Origin: Aurantimicrobium photophilum
Lineage (GTDB): Bacteria; Actinomycetota; Actinomycetes; Actinomycetales; Microbacteriaceae
Direction of reading: 5' to 3'
DNA: 64,000 nucleotides
Assembly (NCBI RefSeq): GCF_003194085.1
Contig: NZ_CP023994.1
Coordinates: forward strand, 1,054,001 to 1,118,000
How positions within the stretch are numbered: the first letter of the stretch is position 1; each line of letters opens with the position of its first letter. Below the pieces are notes generated by a model. That model worked only from the letters and a program-made list of their open reading frames with translations. It searched no databases and had not been told where the DNA came from. Below are positions 14,598-28,114 of the stretch, piece by piece. Made by a program: the position numbers and the translations under genes.

Positions 14598-16097
14598 GAG
14601 CGCAGCAGCACGTTCAAGCACGAGCTCTCGAACGCGTGCCGCATCAGCTTTGCCTTGCATTGCCTTCATGACAGCGCCAATTACGGCACCAGCAGCCTGA
14701 ACCTTGCCGTCCTTGATCTTCTCGAGGACATCCGGCTGAGCGGAAAGTGCTTCGTCGATGGCGGCGATCAGTGCACCGTCATCGCTGACCACAGCAAGAC
14801 CCTTGGTCTCCACAATCTCACGTGGTGAACCTTCGCCGGCAGCAACAGCTTCGAGGACCTGACGAGCCAAACGGTCAGTCAGAGTGCCCTCATCCACGAG
14901 CTGCTGTAGTTCTGCAACCTGTGCTGGAGTGATGTCGATACCGGCATCACCCTCAGCTGCGTTAGCCAAACGAGCAATCTCACCCGTCCACCACTTACGT
15001 GCTGCCTGAGGTGTAGCGCCTGCTGCAACCGTCTCAGTAATCTCGTTGAGCAGACCAGAGTTCACCACATCCTGGAACTCCAGGTCGGTGAATCCCCACT
15101 CAGCCTTGAGGCGACGACGGCGCTCAGCTGGCTTCTCGGGAAGTGCTGCACGCAACTCTTCAATCAGAGCTGGGTCTGGCACTACTGGAAGCAAATCTGG
15201 CTCAGGGAAGTAGCGGTAGTCATCAGCGTCTGACTTGGGACGGCCAGCGCTGGTTGCACCAGTGTCTTCGTGCCAGTGGCGAGTCTCCTGGATGATGGTT
15301 CCACCCTCAGAGAGAATCTGTGCCTGGCGCTGAATTTCATAGCGCACTGCACGCTCAACCGAACGCAAGGAGTTCACGTTCTTGGTTTCGGTGCGAGTGC
15401 CGAGCTTGTCAGATCCACGAGGACGCAGAGACACGTTTGCATCACAGCGTAGGTTTCCGCGTTCCATCTTGGCGTCAGAAATACCAAGTGCCAGCACGAT
15501 GTCGCGAATAGTCGCGACATACGCCTTGGCCAGTTCAGGGGCGTCGTGTTCGGCGCCCTCAATCATGCGGGTCACAATCTCCACCAGGGGAACACCAGCA
15601 CGGTTGTAGTCCACGAGAGAGTATTCAGCCCCCTGGATACGACCGGTGGAACCACCGACGTGGGTGAGCTTTCCCGCGTCTTCTTCCATGTGAGCACGCT
15701 CAATGTCGACCTGGATGATGCGACCGTTAGGCAGCTCTACTTCCACGTTTCCGTTGATCGCGATGGGCTCATCAAACTGTGAGATCTGGTAGTTCTTCGC
15801 GAGGTCAGGGTAGAAGTAGTTCTTGCGCGCGAAGGAAGAAGATTCTGCAATCTCACAGCCCAAGGCAAGGCCCAAGCTGATGGAGTAGCGCACAGCCTCT
15901 TCGTTCACCACAGGAAGTGAACCGGGAAGACCCAAGCAGGTGGGAGTGATGTTGGTGTTGGGCTCACTACCAAAGTTGTTGGGAGCTGCCGAGAACATCT
16001 TAGTCTTGGTGGAGAGTTCCACGTGAACTTCAAAACCGAGAACGGGTTCGAACAGTTCGAGCGCCTTGTCGTAATCCATGAGCTTTGCTTTAGCCAT
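14595..16097 (-). CDS. gatB: Aspartyl/glutamyl-tRNA(Asn/Gln) amidotransferase subunit B
   Basis: The kinase/tRNA-binding subunit of GatCAB, which converts Glu-tRNA(Gln) or Asp-tRNA(Asn) to the amidated form. It has the GatB N-terminal catalytic domain ([16 protein letters not shown] and [11 protein letters not shown], then [11 protein letters not shown]), a helical middle and a YqeY-like C-terminal domain ([16 protein letters not shown]). The start is ATG 16097, which shares its A with the TAA stop of gatA (TAATG) and follows GGAGGGG; upstream in-frame starts lie inside gatA. At 500 residues it is the usual size. Confidence 0.97.
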   Translation of the reverse strand: MAKAKLMDYDKALELFEPVLGFEVHVELSTKTKMFSAAPNNFGSEPNTNITPTCLGLPGSLPVVNEEAVRYSISLGLALGCEIAESSSFARKNYFYPDLAKNYQISQFDEPIAINGNVEVELPNGRIIQVDIERAHMEEDAGKLTHVGGSTGRIQGAEYSLVDYNRAGVPLVEIVTRMIEGAEHDAPELAKAYVATIRDIVLALGISDAKMERGNLRCDANVSLRPRGSDKLGTRTETKNVNSLRSVERAVRYEIQRQAQILSEGGTIIQETRHWHEDTGATSAGRPKSDADDYRYFPEPDLLPVVPDPALIEELRAALPEKPAERRRRLKAEWGFTDLEFQDVVNSGLLNEITETVAAGATPQAARKWWTGEIARLANAAEGDAGIDITPAQVAELQQLVDEGTLTDRLARQVLEAVAAGEGSPREIVETKGLAVVSDDGALIAAIDEALSAQPDVLEKIKDGKVQAAGAVIGAVMKAMQGKADAARVRELVLERAAAL

Positions 16098-17605
16098 TAG
16101 AGCGCCCCTCCCTTGAGTTCTGGTGCTTGGCTCAGCAGGGTGTGGCCCCACTTCTGCTCCAGCAGTGCTTCGAGTGCGCCACCCACGTTGTAGAGGCGCG
16201 CATCTTCACGAGCAGGTGCGAGGAACTGGATGCCGACAGGCAATCCGTCCTCGTCTGCGAGACCAGCAGGAACGCTGATTCCAGGAATACCAGCCATGTT
16301 GGCAGGAATGGTTGCAATGTCTCCACGCCACATAGCTACGGGGTCATCGAGCTGTTCGCCGAGCTTCCACGCAGTCGTGGGAGCAGTCGGTGAAGCCAAG
16401 ACATCAACCTTGCTAAAGGCATCTGCGAAGTCGCGCTGCACGAGCGTGCGCACCTTCTGTGCAGAACCGTAATAGGCGTCGTAGTAGCCAGCAGAGAGTG
16501 CGTAGGTTCCCAAGATGATGCGGCGCTTCACTTCAGCACCGAATCCAGCTTCACGAGTGGCCGACATGACCTGCTCAACCGTTCCGCCGCCTTCTGGCTG
16601 CACGCGCAGACCAAAGCGAACGGAGTCGAACTTGGCCAGGTTGCTGGATGCTTCCGCGGGAAGAATCAAGTAGTACGCAGCAACGGCGTGAGCAAGGCTG
16701 GGAAGCGAAACGTTCACGATCTCAGCGCCGTTGGCTTTGAGCAGTTCCAAAGACTCGTGGAAACGAGCAAGAACACCAGGCTGGAAGCCTTCGTCATCCA
16801 ACTGCTCGATAACACCAATCTTGAGGCCCTTGACGTCGGCGTTCTTCACAGCGTCTGCAAAGGAAGGCCATTCGTCCTTGAGTGAGGTGCTGTCGTGCAC
16901 GTCGTGGCCCTTGATCACGTCGTGAAGAAGTGCAGAGTCCAGAACAGTGCGGGTTACCGGACCAATCTGATCAAAGCTCGAAGCCAAAGCAATCGCGCCA
17001 TAGCGGGAAACACCACCATAGGTAGGCTTCACGCCCACGGTGCCGGTGATATGTGCTGGCTGGCGGATAGATCCACCCGTGTCAGAGCCGAGAGCCAATG
17101 GCGCTTCAAAAGCAGCCACAGCAGCTGCCGAGCCACCACCGGAACCACCAGGAATACGGTCGAGATCCCAGGGGTTACGAGTAGGACCATATGCCGAGTG
17201 CTCAGTGGAGGAACCCATAGCGAATTCGTCCATGTTGGTCTTACCCAGAGGAACAAGTCCCGCTTCGCGCACCTTGGTCACGACGGTGGCGTCATAAGGA
17301 GACATCCAGCCTTCGAGGATCTTGGAACCGGAAGTCGAGGGCATGTCGGTGGTGACCAACACGTCCTTGATGGCGATAGGAACACCATCGAGGGGGCTGA
17401 GCGGAGCACCAGCAGCACGGCGTGCATCTGACGCCTTGGCAGCCTCGAGTGACACAGCAGCGTTCACGTGGAGGAACGCGTTGAGGTCACCATCAACCGC
17501 AGCAATGCGGTCAAGGTGTGCCTGGGTGATTTCCACAGAAGTTGTGGTTCCGGCAGCGAGCATCTCTGCGAGCTCGGCGGCGGTCTTGTGAATGAGGTCA
17601 GACAT
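16097..17605 (-). CDS. gatA: Aspartyl/glutamyl-tRNA amidotransferase subunit A
   Basis: Amidase-signature subunit that releases ammonia from glutamine. The Ser-Ser-Lys triad is visible: Lys80 in [10 protein letters not shown], the cis-Ser in the Gly/Ser loop [15 protein letters not shown], and the nucleophile in [13 protein letters not shown]. At 502 residues it matches the family. It begins 2 nt after gatC and overlaps gatB by one base, so the three are translated together. Its C terminus [15 protein letters not shown] ends at the gatB start. Confidence 0.98.
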   Translation of the reverse strand: MSDLIHKTAAELAEMLAAGTTTSVEITQAHLDRIAAVDGDLNAFLHVNAAVSLEAAKASDARRAAGAPLSPLDGVPIAIKDVLVTTDMPSTSGSKILEGWMSPYDATVVTKVREAGLVPLGKTNMDEFAMGSSTEHSAYGPTRNPWDLDRIPGGSGGGSAAAVAAFEAPLALGSDTGGSIRQPAHITGTVGVKPTYGGVSRYGAIALASSFDQIGPVTRTVLDSALLHDVIKGHDVHDSTSLKDEWPSFADAVKNADVKGLKIGVIEQLDDEGFQPGVLARFHESLELLKANGAEIVNVSLPSLAHAVAAYYLILPAEASSNLAKFDSVRFGLRVQPEGGGTVEQVMSATREAGFGAEVKRRIILGTYALSAGYYDAYYGSAQKVRTLVQRDFADAFSKVDVLASPTAPTTAWKLGEQLDDPVAMWRGDIATIPANMAGIPGISVPAGLADEDGLPVGIQFLAPAREDARLYNVGGALEALLEQKWGHTLLSQAPELKGGAL

Positions 17606-17607
17606 GA

Positions 17608-17907
17608 TTACTGCTCCTCCCCCAGAATTGCTGACACCTTAAAGCGCGAACCATCGTGCTCAGGAGCAGAAGCCAAAGCCTTGTCGGTAGGGATCACATC
17701 AGCGACAACGTCGGGACGGTAAACGTTCTTCAACGGAATGGGGTGGCTGGTTGCAGGCACGTCAGGCGTGGCAACGGCCTGTACAGAAGCAACAGCTTCC
17801 ATGATCTGGCCCAACTCAGTGGTCATCGTCGCGATTTCCGCGTCGGAAAGGTCAATACGGGCCAAGTTAGCCAGGTGGCGTACCTGCTCGGCAGAAATGT
17901 CAGACAT
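17608..17907 (-). CDS. gatC: Aspartyl/glutamyl-tRNA amidotransferase subunit C
   Basis: A small stabilising subunit of GatCAB. It starts [20 protein letters not shown], the typical first helix, and has [11 protein letters not shown] in the extended part that wraps the GatA-GatB interface. ATG 17907 (99 residues) is preferred over an in-frame TTG nine bases upstream, which overlaps the promoter box TAAACT (17916-17921). This leaves a leader of at most one or two bases. It is the first gene of the gatCAB operon. Confidence 0.95.
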   Translation of the reverse strand: MSDISAEQVRHLANLARIDLSDAEIATMTTELGQIMEAVASVQAVATPDVPATSHPIPLKNVYRPDVVADVIPTDKALASAPEHDGSRFKVSAILGEEQ

Positions 17908-17915
17908 AAGGCACA

Positions 17916-17921
17916 AGTTTA
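17916..17921 (-). promoter_or_regulatory. -10 box of the gatCAB promoter
   Basis: TAAACT on the minus strand, 8 nt before the gatC ATG with no SD. It is probably a leaderless or near-leaderless start. Confidence 0.5.
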
Positions 17922-17989
17922 CCCGTCACGACACCGGGCAAATTACCGAGGCAAGGCAGAAAAAGTGCAGAGATCTGCCAATAAATTGA

Positions 17990-19225
17990 TTACTTAGATT
18001 CTTGGATTGCCACTAAGAAATCTTCCAAACTGACCACTGGTATTCCAATAAGTCGAGCTCTTTTAGCCTTACCAGACAATGTATTGGGATCCTGCGCAAC
18101 AACGACTTTCACTTTTTTGGTAACCGATGGCCAACAAATGAGGCCGTTTTCGCTAGCAATTTGTTCGTAGTGGCTCCGCGAAAGGGGCATCTCCCCGGTT
18201 AAGACAATGTGATCACCTTCTTCTAGATGAATGGTGAATCTGGCAAAGTTTGGAGCTTCCTCAGAAATTTCATCTTTGAGATATTCGATCTTGGATTTGA
18301 TCTCAGCAAGAGATTTACCCATCAGTTTTCCCACGTAATGAATCCCTGCAATCTCAGCAGCGTTTAACACTCCATCTGCCCAAGCAACATTCACCAAATC
18401 TAAGAAATATTGATCTTTAAGAGCAGCAAGTTTCTTTGCATCCATGCCAACTTCCTCGACATATGCATCAACTAGTGAGGCTTCCTCCGGGGTCATCAAC
18501 CCATCACTGAAGATGTCATCAAACAATCTCAAGAGCCCTCGGTCTTCAGCGGTTTCTGCCGCATCCGGAAGTTTTGTGATGTATTTGGTCAGCACGGGCT
18601 CTTCAACTGTGAGAATTTCACCACGTTGTTTCGTGGGAGCTACTTGCGCAGGAACTGAAGGCCATACGAACAACGAAGACTGTTCAATTACCCTGTCCCA
18701 AAGGAAAAAATTCGGCTCTTGTTCGAAATATGAACGAAGAAGTTTTGCCGTTGCAATTGCGTCGTCAAGTGCACAGTGGGCGTTTTCAATATCTATGTCA
18801 TAAGCCTCACAACACGCAGCAAGCGATCTACCCACACCGGGAAGCATCTCGGTTGCCATTTTCATTGTGCAAATAACAGGCAGTGAACCCTTGTCAATAA
18901 GAATTCCTACTGAATTGAATTCGGCAACTAAAAAATTGGTATCAAAACTCGCGTTATGCGCCACAATTACTCGGCCATTTATCATCTGCAGAAGCCCAGG
19001 GGCTACATCTTCGAATGAAGGCGCATCGATCACATCTGTCGCGGTAATGCCATGTATTTTTGTCGCTCCGACATCACGCCCTGGATTAATCAGCGTAGAA
19101 AATGTCGATTCTGGATCACCATGTTGATCCAGAAGTACAAGGCCGATCTCAACAACTTTGTCACCCTTATTGGGGCTAAAGCCTGTGGTTTCAAAATCAA
19201 TTACAGCAAAGCCGTTTGAGCTCAT
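17990..19225 (-). CDS. DEDDh 3'-5' exonuclease (DNA pol III epsilon-like) with C-terminal BRCT domain
   Basis: A 411-residue protein in three parts. An epsilon-like exonuclease covers residues ~1-170 (motif I VIDFETTGFSP, motif II AHNASFDTNFLVAEF, motif III AHCALDDAIATAKLL). A helical middle of ~120 residues (DDIFSDGLMTPEEASLVDAY and LADLVNVAWADG-like stretches) recalls TerB/EF-like helical domains. A BRCT domain closes the protein (HIVLTGEMPLSRSHYEQIAS to IGIPVVSLEDF). ATG 19225 after GGGGGAAA is chosen over TTG 19243. The gene is more A+T-rich than its neighbours. A role in DNA repair or end processing is inferred. Confidence 0.88.
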   Translation of the reverse strand: MSSNGFAVIDFETTGFSPNKGDKVVEIGLVLLDQHGDPESTFSTLINPGRDVGATKIHGITATDVIDAPSFEDVAPGLLQMINGRVIVAHNASFDTNFLVAEFNSVGILIDKGSLPVICTMKMATEMLPGVGRSLAACCEAYDIDIENAHCALDDAIATAKLLRSYFEQEPNFFLWDRVIEQSSLFVWPSVPAQVAPTKQRGEILTVEEPVLTKYITKLPDAAETAEDRGLLRLFDDIFSDGLMTPEEASLVDAYVEEVGMDAKKLAALKDQYFLDLVNVAWADGVLNAAEIAGIHYVGKLMGKSLAEIKSKIEYLKDEISEEAPNFARFTIHLEEGDHIVLTGEMPLSRSHYEQIASENGLICWPSVTKKVKVVVAQDPNTLSGKAKRARLIGIPVVSLEDFLVAIQESK

Positions 19226-19266
19226 ATTTTCCCCCAGTTGCAATTTTCTTTCAGGCTACATTGCTC

Positions 19267-22676
<3,410 letters not shown>

Positions 22677-22682
22677 AATTCA

Positions 22683-22688
22683 AGTTTA
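22683..22688 (-). promoter_or_regulatory. -10 box of leaderless mnmA promoter
   Basis: TAAACT on the minus strand, TGAATT spacer of 6 nt, then ATG at 22676. It lets mnmA-ligA be transcribed apart from the cysteine desulfurase gene. Confidence 0.6.
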
Positions 22689-22733
22689 AGGCGTGCGGAG
22701 CTTCACTCCCTGCCAGTTTGCTGGATTCAGCAG

Positions 22734-23933
22734 CTAAACGGTCGTGCCGGCCTTGCGAGCACGTTCCACTGCCTCTGGAAGTGCAGCAAAGAACTCATCG
22801 AGTTCTTCTTGAGCCGTGGTGTGGCCTAGGGAAATTCTCAGTGCAGACGACGCTCCACGTTCGTCATGCCCCATGGCTAAGAGCACATGTGATGGCTGAG
22901 CCACGCCTGCCTGGCAGGCAGATCCCGTCGACACCGAAACACCCATGGCATCCAGCAAGAACAACAATGAGTCGCTCTGGCAGCCCGGGAACGTGAAGTT
23001 CACATTGTTATCGAGCCGGTTCTCTGGATCACCGCTGAGCACAGCGTCAGGAACAAGTTCCTGAATCTTCTCGATGGTGGCATCGCGGAGAGAAATCAGA
23101 CGAGCATGTTCGTTTTCGAATGCCTTATCGGTCACCAGTGCCGCGATGGCCATCGAGGAGATGGCCGGGGCATCGAGAGTTCCACTGCGCAGGCCACGTT
23201 GTTGGCCACCACCATGGATCAATGGTTCCAATTGCGCTTCGCGGCTCACGACCAGTGCGCCCACGCCAGGCACAGAACCGAATTTGTGCCCGGAAATGCT
23301 CAGGGCAACCAGCCCGGCATTTCCTTGGGCGCCTGAATCAGTTCTGATCTGGGCAAAGTTCACCGGGATATGTCCGAATGCTGAGACGGCATCGATGTGG
23401 AGTGGAACGTGGTGTTCTGCGGCGAGCGCGGCAATCTCTGCCACGGGTTGGATGGTGCCTACTTCGTTGTTGGCCCAGAGCATGGTGACCAGCGCTACCG
23501 ACTTCCCCGCACGTTCGAGAGTGTCATTGAGCTCGGTGACGTCGATGCGCCCGAGCTTGTCTATTGGGATCCACTCCAGCACAGCACCTTCGTGCTCTTG
23601 CAGCCAGAGCACGGTGTCGAGGGTGGCATGGTGTTCTGCCTCGGGAACAACGATGCGATTGCGCTTGGCGTCCTTCTCTACAGCAGCACGAAATAGTCCA
23701 ACTAGTGCGAGGTTGATGGATTCCGTGCCACCCGAGGTAAAAATCACTTCAATGGGCTGGCAACCTAGGACTGTTGCAAGGTATTCACGGGCGTCTTCCA
23801 CGAGGGCACGCGCTGCTTGACCATGACGGTGAACAGAGCTGGGGTTTCCTGCGTGCGCCAACGCGTCTGTAAAGGCCTTGGCAGCTTCGGGACGCACGGG
23901 TGTTGATGCTGCGTGGTCAAGATATGCCACCAT
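22734..23933 (-). CDS. Cysteine desulfurase (IscS/NifS class)
   Basis: A PLP enzyme that moves sulfur from cysteine to an enzyme persulfide. It starts YLDHAASTPVRPEA, carries the PLP Lys in SISGHKFGSVPG, cofactor His in PEAEHHATLD, and the active-site Cys in VSTGSACQAGVAQPSH, the short-loop class I arrangement seen in IscS. At 399 residues it is the usual size. An SD AAGGGG precedes the ATG. Its position directly upstream of mnmA suggests it feeds tRNA thiolation, and Fe-S assembly is also possible. Confidence 0.95.
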   Translation of the reverse strand: MVAYLDHAASTPVRPEAAKAFTDALAHAGNPSSVHRHGQAARALVEDAREYLATVLGCQPIEVIFTSGGTESINLALVGLFRAAVEKDAKRNRIVVPEAEHHATLDTVLWLQEHEGAVLEWIPIDKLGRIDVTELNDTLERAGKSVALVTMLWANNEVGTIQPVAEIAALAAEHHVPLHIDAVSAFGHIPVNFAQIRTDSGAQGNAGLVALSISGHKFGSVPGVGALVVSREAQLEPLIHGGGQQRGLRSGTLDAPAISSMAIAALVTDKAFENEHARLISLRDATIEKIQELVPDAVLSGDPENRLDNNVNFTFPGCQSDSLLFLLDAMGVSVSTGSACQAGVAQPSHVLLAMGHDERGASSALRISLGHTTAQEELDEFFAALPEAVERARKAGTTV

Positions 23934-24017
23934 AACAACACCCCTTTCGAAGAACGTGTGAACAAAATGTTTAACGGCTCACCTACGTGTGCGAAACACG
24001 AAGGCAATCTATCTGGC

Positions 24018-24023
24018 TAGTCT
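24018..24023 (+). promoter_or_regulatory. -10 box of glgX promoter
   Basis: TAGTCT, 7 nt before GTG 24031, with no SD. This is consistent with a leaderless glgX mRNA. Confidence 0.45.
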
Positions 24024-24030
24024 ATTTCGA

Positions 24031-26076
24031 GTGCCTATCCCTCCATCACTAAAGAACCTTGGCGTGCGCCCAACCCGTAGCGGTGGCGAGCTCAAGGTTT
24101 TTAGCGACACCGCTGAGGGAATTGATGTTCTGATCTATGACGCTCCCGGCAGTGCACACATTGCTGAGCGTCACTCCCTGGTCAAGGGCAAGGGTGGCAT
24201 GTGGTCCACCAGCAGTGGCCTGCTGGTGCCCGGTGCTGAATATGCGTTGCAGGCGTGGGGTCCTGCTGGACCACAGGATTCTTTCTCTGCCGAAGAACTT
24301 CTAGTAGATCCCTATGCCAAGGGCCTCAGCCGTGTTGGTAATTCATGGCGTTCCGTCGTTGTTGACACCAGCTTCGATTGGGGCACGTCCAAGAAGCCTC
24401 AAACTCCTCTTGACCAGTCCGTGATTTATGAAGCTCACGTGCGCGGTTTGACCAAGATGCACCCCGGTGTTCCTCTCGAACTGCGTGGAACCTATGCAGG
24501 TCTGGGTCACGAAGCCATGACGACCTACCTCAAGGAACTCGGCGTAACCGCTGTGGAGCTTCTCCCTGTTCACGCTTATCTCTCCGAGGAGCACCTGCTT
24601 AGCCAGGGCGTGACCAACTACTGGGGTTACAACACTCTGAACTTCTTTACTCCTCACAACGCTTATGCCACCAAGGCAGCTCGCGAAGGGGGACCTTCTG
24701 CTGTTCTGCGCGAGTTCAAGCAGATGGTCAAGGATCTACACGAAGCAGGTCTCGAGGTCATTCTTGACGTGGTCTACAACCACACTGCAGAGGAGGGCAA
24801 GGTTGGTCCTCGCCTGAGCTTCCGCGGCCTGGACAACGCTTCCTACTACCGCCAAGACGAAGACGGTAATTACATCGACACCACAGGGTGCGGAAATTCA
24901 CTCAACGCATCCAAGCCTGTCGTTCAGCAGCTCATTCTGGATTCATTGCGCTACTGGGCTGAAGAAACTCAGGTGGACGGTTTCCGTTTCGACCTCGCTG
25001 TGACGCTGGGCCGTGACGAGAAAGCTGGGTACCACAAGGATCACCCTCTACTCGAGGCAATTCGCACCGACCCCATCCTCTCCGCAACCAAGCTCATTGC
25101 TGAGCCCTGGGATGTGGGCATGGGCGGTTGGCAGACCGGAAACTTTGCTGACGGCTGGCACGAATGGAACGACCGCTACCGCGACCGTATTCGCAACTTC
25201 TGGCTGCCAGACATTGCACAAGCGCGTGAGACGGGCTTTGCTCCGACTGGCGTCGGTGGCTTCGCCACTCGCCTGGCAGGCTCCAGCAACACCTTCTCCG
25301 CTGAACGTGGCCCGGTTGCCTCAGTGAACTTCATCACCGCACACGATGGCTTCACCCTCAACGACCTCACGATGTATAACTACAAGCACAACATCGGTAA
25401 CGGCGAAGATAACCGTGATGGCGCCAACGACAACCGCTCGTTCAACCACGGTGTTGAAGGCCCCACGGATAACCCCGACATCATTGCTGCACGTCGTCGC
25501 ACCATGCGTAACCTGATGGGCACTTTAATGCTCTCTGCAGGTATTCCCATGATCACCGCAGGTGATGAGTTTGGTCGTACCCAGCACGGCAACAACAATG
25601 CCTACTGTCACGACTCTCCCCTGACCTGGGTCAACTGGGAACTGCAGGAATGGCAGCAGGACATGCTGGCCACTACTAAGCACTTGGCAAAGATGCGCCG
25701 GGAACACCCTGCTATCCGCCCCACCAAGTTTGGTGTCTTCGGCGAGCGCATCCCCAGCGCCAGCCAGGTGGATTGGTACAACACCCAGGGTGAAACCATG
25801 GAGAACGAGGATTGGGAAGATCCCCACAACCGCACACTGCAGTATGTGGCGGCAAGCACGCCGGAAAATGAAGATTTCAACCGCATTCTCATGATCATTC
25901 ACGGAACCGAACAACCCACCTCGGTTGTTGTTCCTAAACACCCTGGCGTGCAGTTCTATGAGCCATTGTGGTTCAGTCCTCACCACACTCCTCGTGAGGT
26001 TCCGGGCGTTCTGCGTCCAGGTGAAACCTTCAAGCTCACCGGCACCTCGATTTTGTTGTTTAACGCTGCGAATTAG
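24031..26076 (+). CDS. glgX: Glycogen debranching enzyme (isoamylase type, GH13)
   Basis: Hydrolyses alpha-1,6 branches of glycogen or phosphorylase-limit dextrin. An N-terminal CBM48-like domain precedes the GH13 barrel: VILDVVYNHTAEE, nucleophile Asp in VDGFRFDLAVTL, acid Glu in LIAEPWDVG, and NFITAHDGFTLNDL with the third Asp. The longest frame begins at GTG 23989, but GTG 24031 (681 residues, starts PIPPSLKNLGVRPT) fits the family start and has a promoter box 7 nt upstream. It is the first of three adjacent alpha-glucan genes. Confidence 0.93.
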   Translation: MPIPPSLKNLGVRPTRSGGELKVFSDTAEGIDVLIYDAPGSAHIAERHSLVKGKGGMWSTSSGLLVPGAEYALQAWGPAGPQDSFSAEELLVDPYAKGLSRVGNSWRSVVVDTSFDWGTSKKPQTPLDQSVIYEAHVRGLTKMHPGVPLELRGTYAGLGHEAMTTYLKELGVTAVELLPVHAYLSEEHLLSQGVTNYWGYNTLNFFTPHNAYATKAAREGGPSAVLREFKQMVKDLHEAGLEVILDVVYNHTAEEGKVGPRLSFRGLDNASYYRQDEDGNYIDTTGCGNSLNASKPVVQQLILDSLRYWAEETQVDGFRFDLAVTLGRDEKAGYHKDHPLLEAIRTDPILSATKLIAEPWDVGMGGWQTGNFADGWHEWNDRYRDRIRNFWLPDIAQARETGFAPTGVGGFATRLAGSSNTFSAERGPVASVNFITAHDGFTLNDLTMYNYKHNIGNGEDNRDGANDNRSFNHGVEGPTDNPDIIAARRRTMRNLMGTLMLSAGIPMITAGDEFGRTQHGNNNAYCHDSPLTWVNWELQEWQQDMLATTKHLAKMRREHPAIRPTKFGVFGERIPSASQVDWYNTQGETMENEDWEDPHNRTLQYVAASTPENEDFNRILMIIHGTEQPTSVVVPKHPGVQFYEPLWFSPHHTPREVPGVLRPGETFKLTGTSILLFNAAN

Positions 26077-26086
26077 CCGTTACCTC

Positions 26087-26105
26087 AGCGCAATAAAAAT
26101 GCGCT
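26087..26105 (+). terminator. Short hairpin between glgX and glgE
   Basis: An AGCGCA/TGCGCT stem of 6 bp with a 7-nt A-rich loop, followed by AGTTTTCGTTT. It is a weak terminator at best, and its T tract overlaps the -10 box of glgE. Confidence 0.4.
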
Positions 26106-26110
26106 AGTTT
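26105..26110 (+). promoter_or_regulatory. -10 box of leaderless glgE promoter
   Basis: TAGTTT, then TCGTTT (6 nt), then ATG at 26117. No SD is present. Confidence 0.55.
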
Positions 26111-26116
26111 TCGTTT

Positions 26117-28114
26117 ATGGAACCCTCCTCCATCGGACGCTTGCCCATTCTCAATGTCACGCCTGATTTAGGTGTGCCTGAGCTCACTCCCAAGGCTTAT
26201 GTTGGGGAGGTTGTGCCCTTTGGTGCGACCTGTTTCCGCGAAGGCCATGACCTCATCGGTGTTGCCCTGCACCTGCGCGCTCCGGATGGTAAGTCCAGCC
26301 GCATTGAGATGACCTCCGATGCCCCCGGCACGGATCGTTGGAGTGCACTAGCTCAGCCTGACAAGGCGGGCAAGTGGTCGTTCACCATCGAGTCCTACTC
26401 TGATGACTACGCGACCTGGCATCACAATGCCGAGGTGAAAATCCCTCTGGGCATCGACGTTGAGCTGATGCTCACGATTGGCTCTCAGCTATTCGCCCGT
26501 GCCAGCAAGGAAGCTTCTCGCACGGCAGCTACGCGCAAGAAGCTGGCGGCCTTGGCCGAGGTTCTTGCCGATACTTCTGTTGACCCCCTTGTTCGATTCG
26601 CTCAGGCAGAGGGCGAAGCAGTAGACAAGCTCCTCTCGGGTGCTCCCATCTCCAGCTTGGAGACCTTCTCTGCTGAATACCCGCTGCTCGTGGAGCGAAG
26701 CTTGGCTGGTAGCGCCAACTGGTATGAATTCTTCCCCCGCTCGGAAGGTGCCAAGCAGAATGCAGATGGAACCTGGGTTTCGGGCACCTTCCGCACGGCT
26801 GCCAAGCGCCTTCCTGCTGTAGCCAAAATGGGCTTCAACGTTCTGTATATGCCCCCTATCCACCCCATTGGCACGCTCAACCGCAAGGGCCCGAACAACA
26901 CCCTGGTCACCAAGCCAGGTGATCCTGGTTCTCCCTGGGCTATTGGTTCTGCTGATGGTGGCCACGATGCCATTCACCCTGACCTCGGTGACTTCAAGGA
27001 CTTTGCCTACTTTGTTTCTCAAGCGAAGAAGAACGGCATTGAAGTCGCTCTAGATTTGGCACTCCAGGCTGCTCCGGATCACCCCTGGGTGAAGACCAAC
27101 CCTGAGTTCTTCACAACTCTCCCTGACGGCACCATTGCCTATGCAGAGAACCCTCCCAAGAAGTATCAGGACATCTATCCCATCAACTTCGACAACGATC
27201 CAGAAGGCATTCGTGCTGAGGTGTTGCGTGTGGTGCTGTTCTGGATTTCCAAGGGCATCAACATTTTCCGCGTGGACAACCCCCACACCAAGCCCGTGGA
27301 CTTCTGGGAATGGCTGATCAAAACCGTCAATGCGCAGCACCCTGACGTGATCTTCCTCGCTGAAGCCTTTACTCGCCCGGCCATGATGCAGGCGCTGGCC
27401 AAGGTGGGCTTCCAACAGTCCTATTCCTACTTCACCTGGCGTAACACCAAGTGGGAGCTGGAAGAGTTCTTCCGCAGCATCTCAGGCGAGACTGCCGACT
27501 TTATGCGTCCGAACCTGTTCGTGAACACTCCCGACATCCTGACTGAGTATTTGCAGTTCGGTGGCCCTGCCGCGTTCACGATCCGTGCAACGCTGGCCGC
27601 CACCGCTGCCCCGCTCTGGGGTGTGTACACCGGCTTTGAACTCTATGAATCAGTAGCCCGTCCCGGTGCTGAGGAATACATCGATAACGAGAAATTCGAA
27701 TACAAGAACCGAGACTGGGTTGCCATTGAGAAGGAAGGCACCTCTCTCGCGCCCTACCTCACGAAGCTCAACGAGATCCGTGCAGAACACCCTGCTCTGC
27801 GCCAGCTACGCAACATCACCATTCAGCGCACCGATGACGACGCCATCCTGGCCTACAGCAAGCACCTGGATGCCCAGTTCACGGGCACCGGCACGAACGA
27901 CACCATCATTGTTGTGGTCAACACGGACCCTCACTCCGTGCGTGAAACAACCGTTCACCTCGACCTGACCACCTTGGGTGCCCAGCACGGTGATTCCATC
28001 ACCGTGACCAACCTGGTTACCGGCGTGGAATGGGTGTGGGGCGCAGATAACTATGTGCGACTAGATCCCTTCACCGAGCCTGTCCACATCTTGCACGTGA
28101 GCAAGGTGAACTGA
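26117..28114 (+). CDS. glgE: Alpha-1,4-glucan:maltose-1-phosphate maltosyltransferase
   Basis: Extends alpha-glucan by transferring maltose from maltose-1-phosphate. It has a GH13 subfamily 3 layout: an N-terminal beta domain and helical segment to about residue 200, NWYEFFPRSEGA, the barrel with LDLALQAAPDHPWV, nucleophile Asp in NIFRVDNPHTKPV, and acid Glu in VIFLAEAFTRPAMM. Loop FAYFVSQAKKNGIEVAL is typical. At 665 residues it is the normal size. Its TGA overlaps the glgB ATG by one base. The maltose-1-phosphate makers (TreS-Pep2 or GlgM) are not in this window. Confidence 0.96.
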   Translation: MEPSSIGRLPILNVTPDLGVPELTPKAYVGEVVPFGATCFREGHDLIGVALHLRAPDGKSSRIEMTSDAPGTDRWSALAQPDKAGKWSFTIESYSDDYATWHHNAEVKIPLGIDVELMLTIGSQLFARASKEASRTAATRKKLAALAEVLADTSVDPLVRFAQAEGEAVDKLLSGAPISSLETFSAEYPLLVERSLAGSANWYEFFPRSEGAKQNADGTWVSGTFRTAAKRLPAVAKMGFNVLYMPPIHPIGTLNRKGPNNTLVTKPGDPGSPWAIGSADGGHDAIHPDLGDFKDFAYFVSQAKKNGIEVALDLALQAAPDHPWVKTNPEFFTTLPDGTIAYAENPPKKYQDIYPINFDNDPEGIRAEVLRVVLFWISKGINIFRVDNPHTKPVDFWEWLIKTVNAQHPDVIFLAEAFTRPAMMQALAKVGFQQSYSYFTWRNTKWELEEFFRSISGETADFMRPNLFVNTPDILTEYLQFGGPAAFTIRATLAATAAPLWGVYTGFELYESVARPGAEEYIDNEKFEYKNRDWVAIEKEGTSLAPYLTKLNEIRAEHPALRQLRNITIQRTDDDAILAYSKHLDAQFTGTGTNDTIIVVVNTDPHSVRETTVHLDLTTLGAQHGDSITVTNLVTGVEWVWGADNYVRLDPFTEPVHILHVSKVN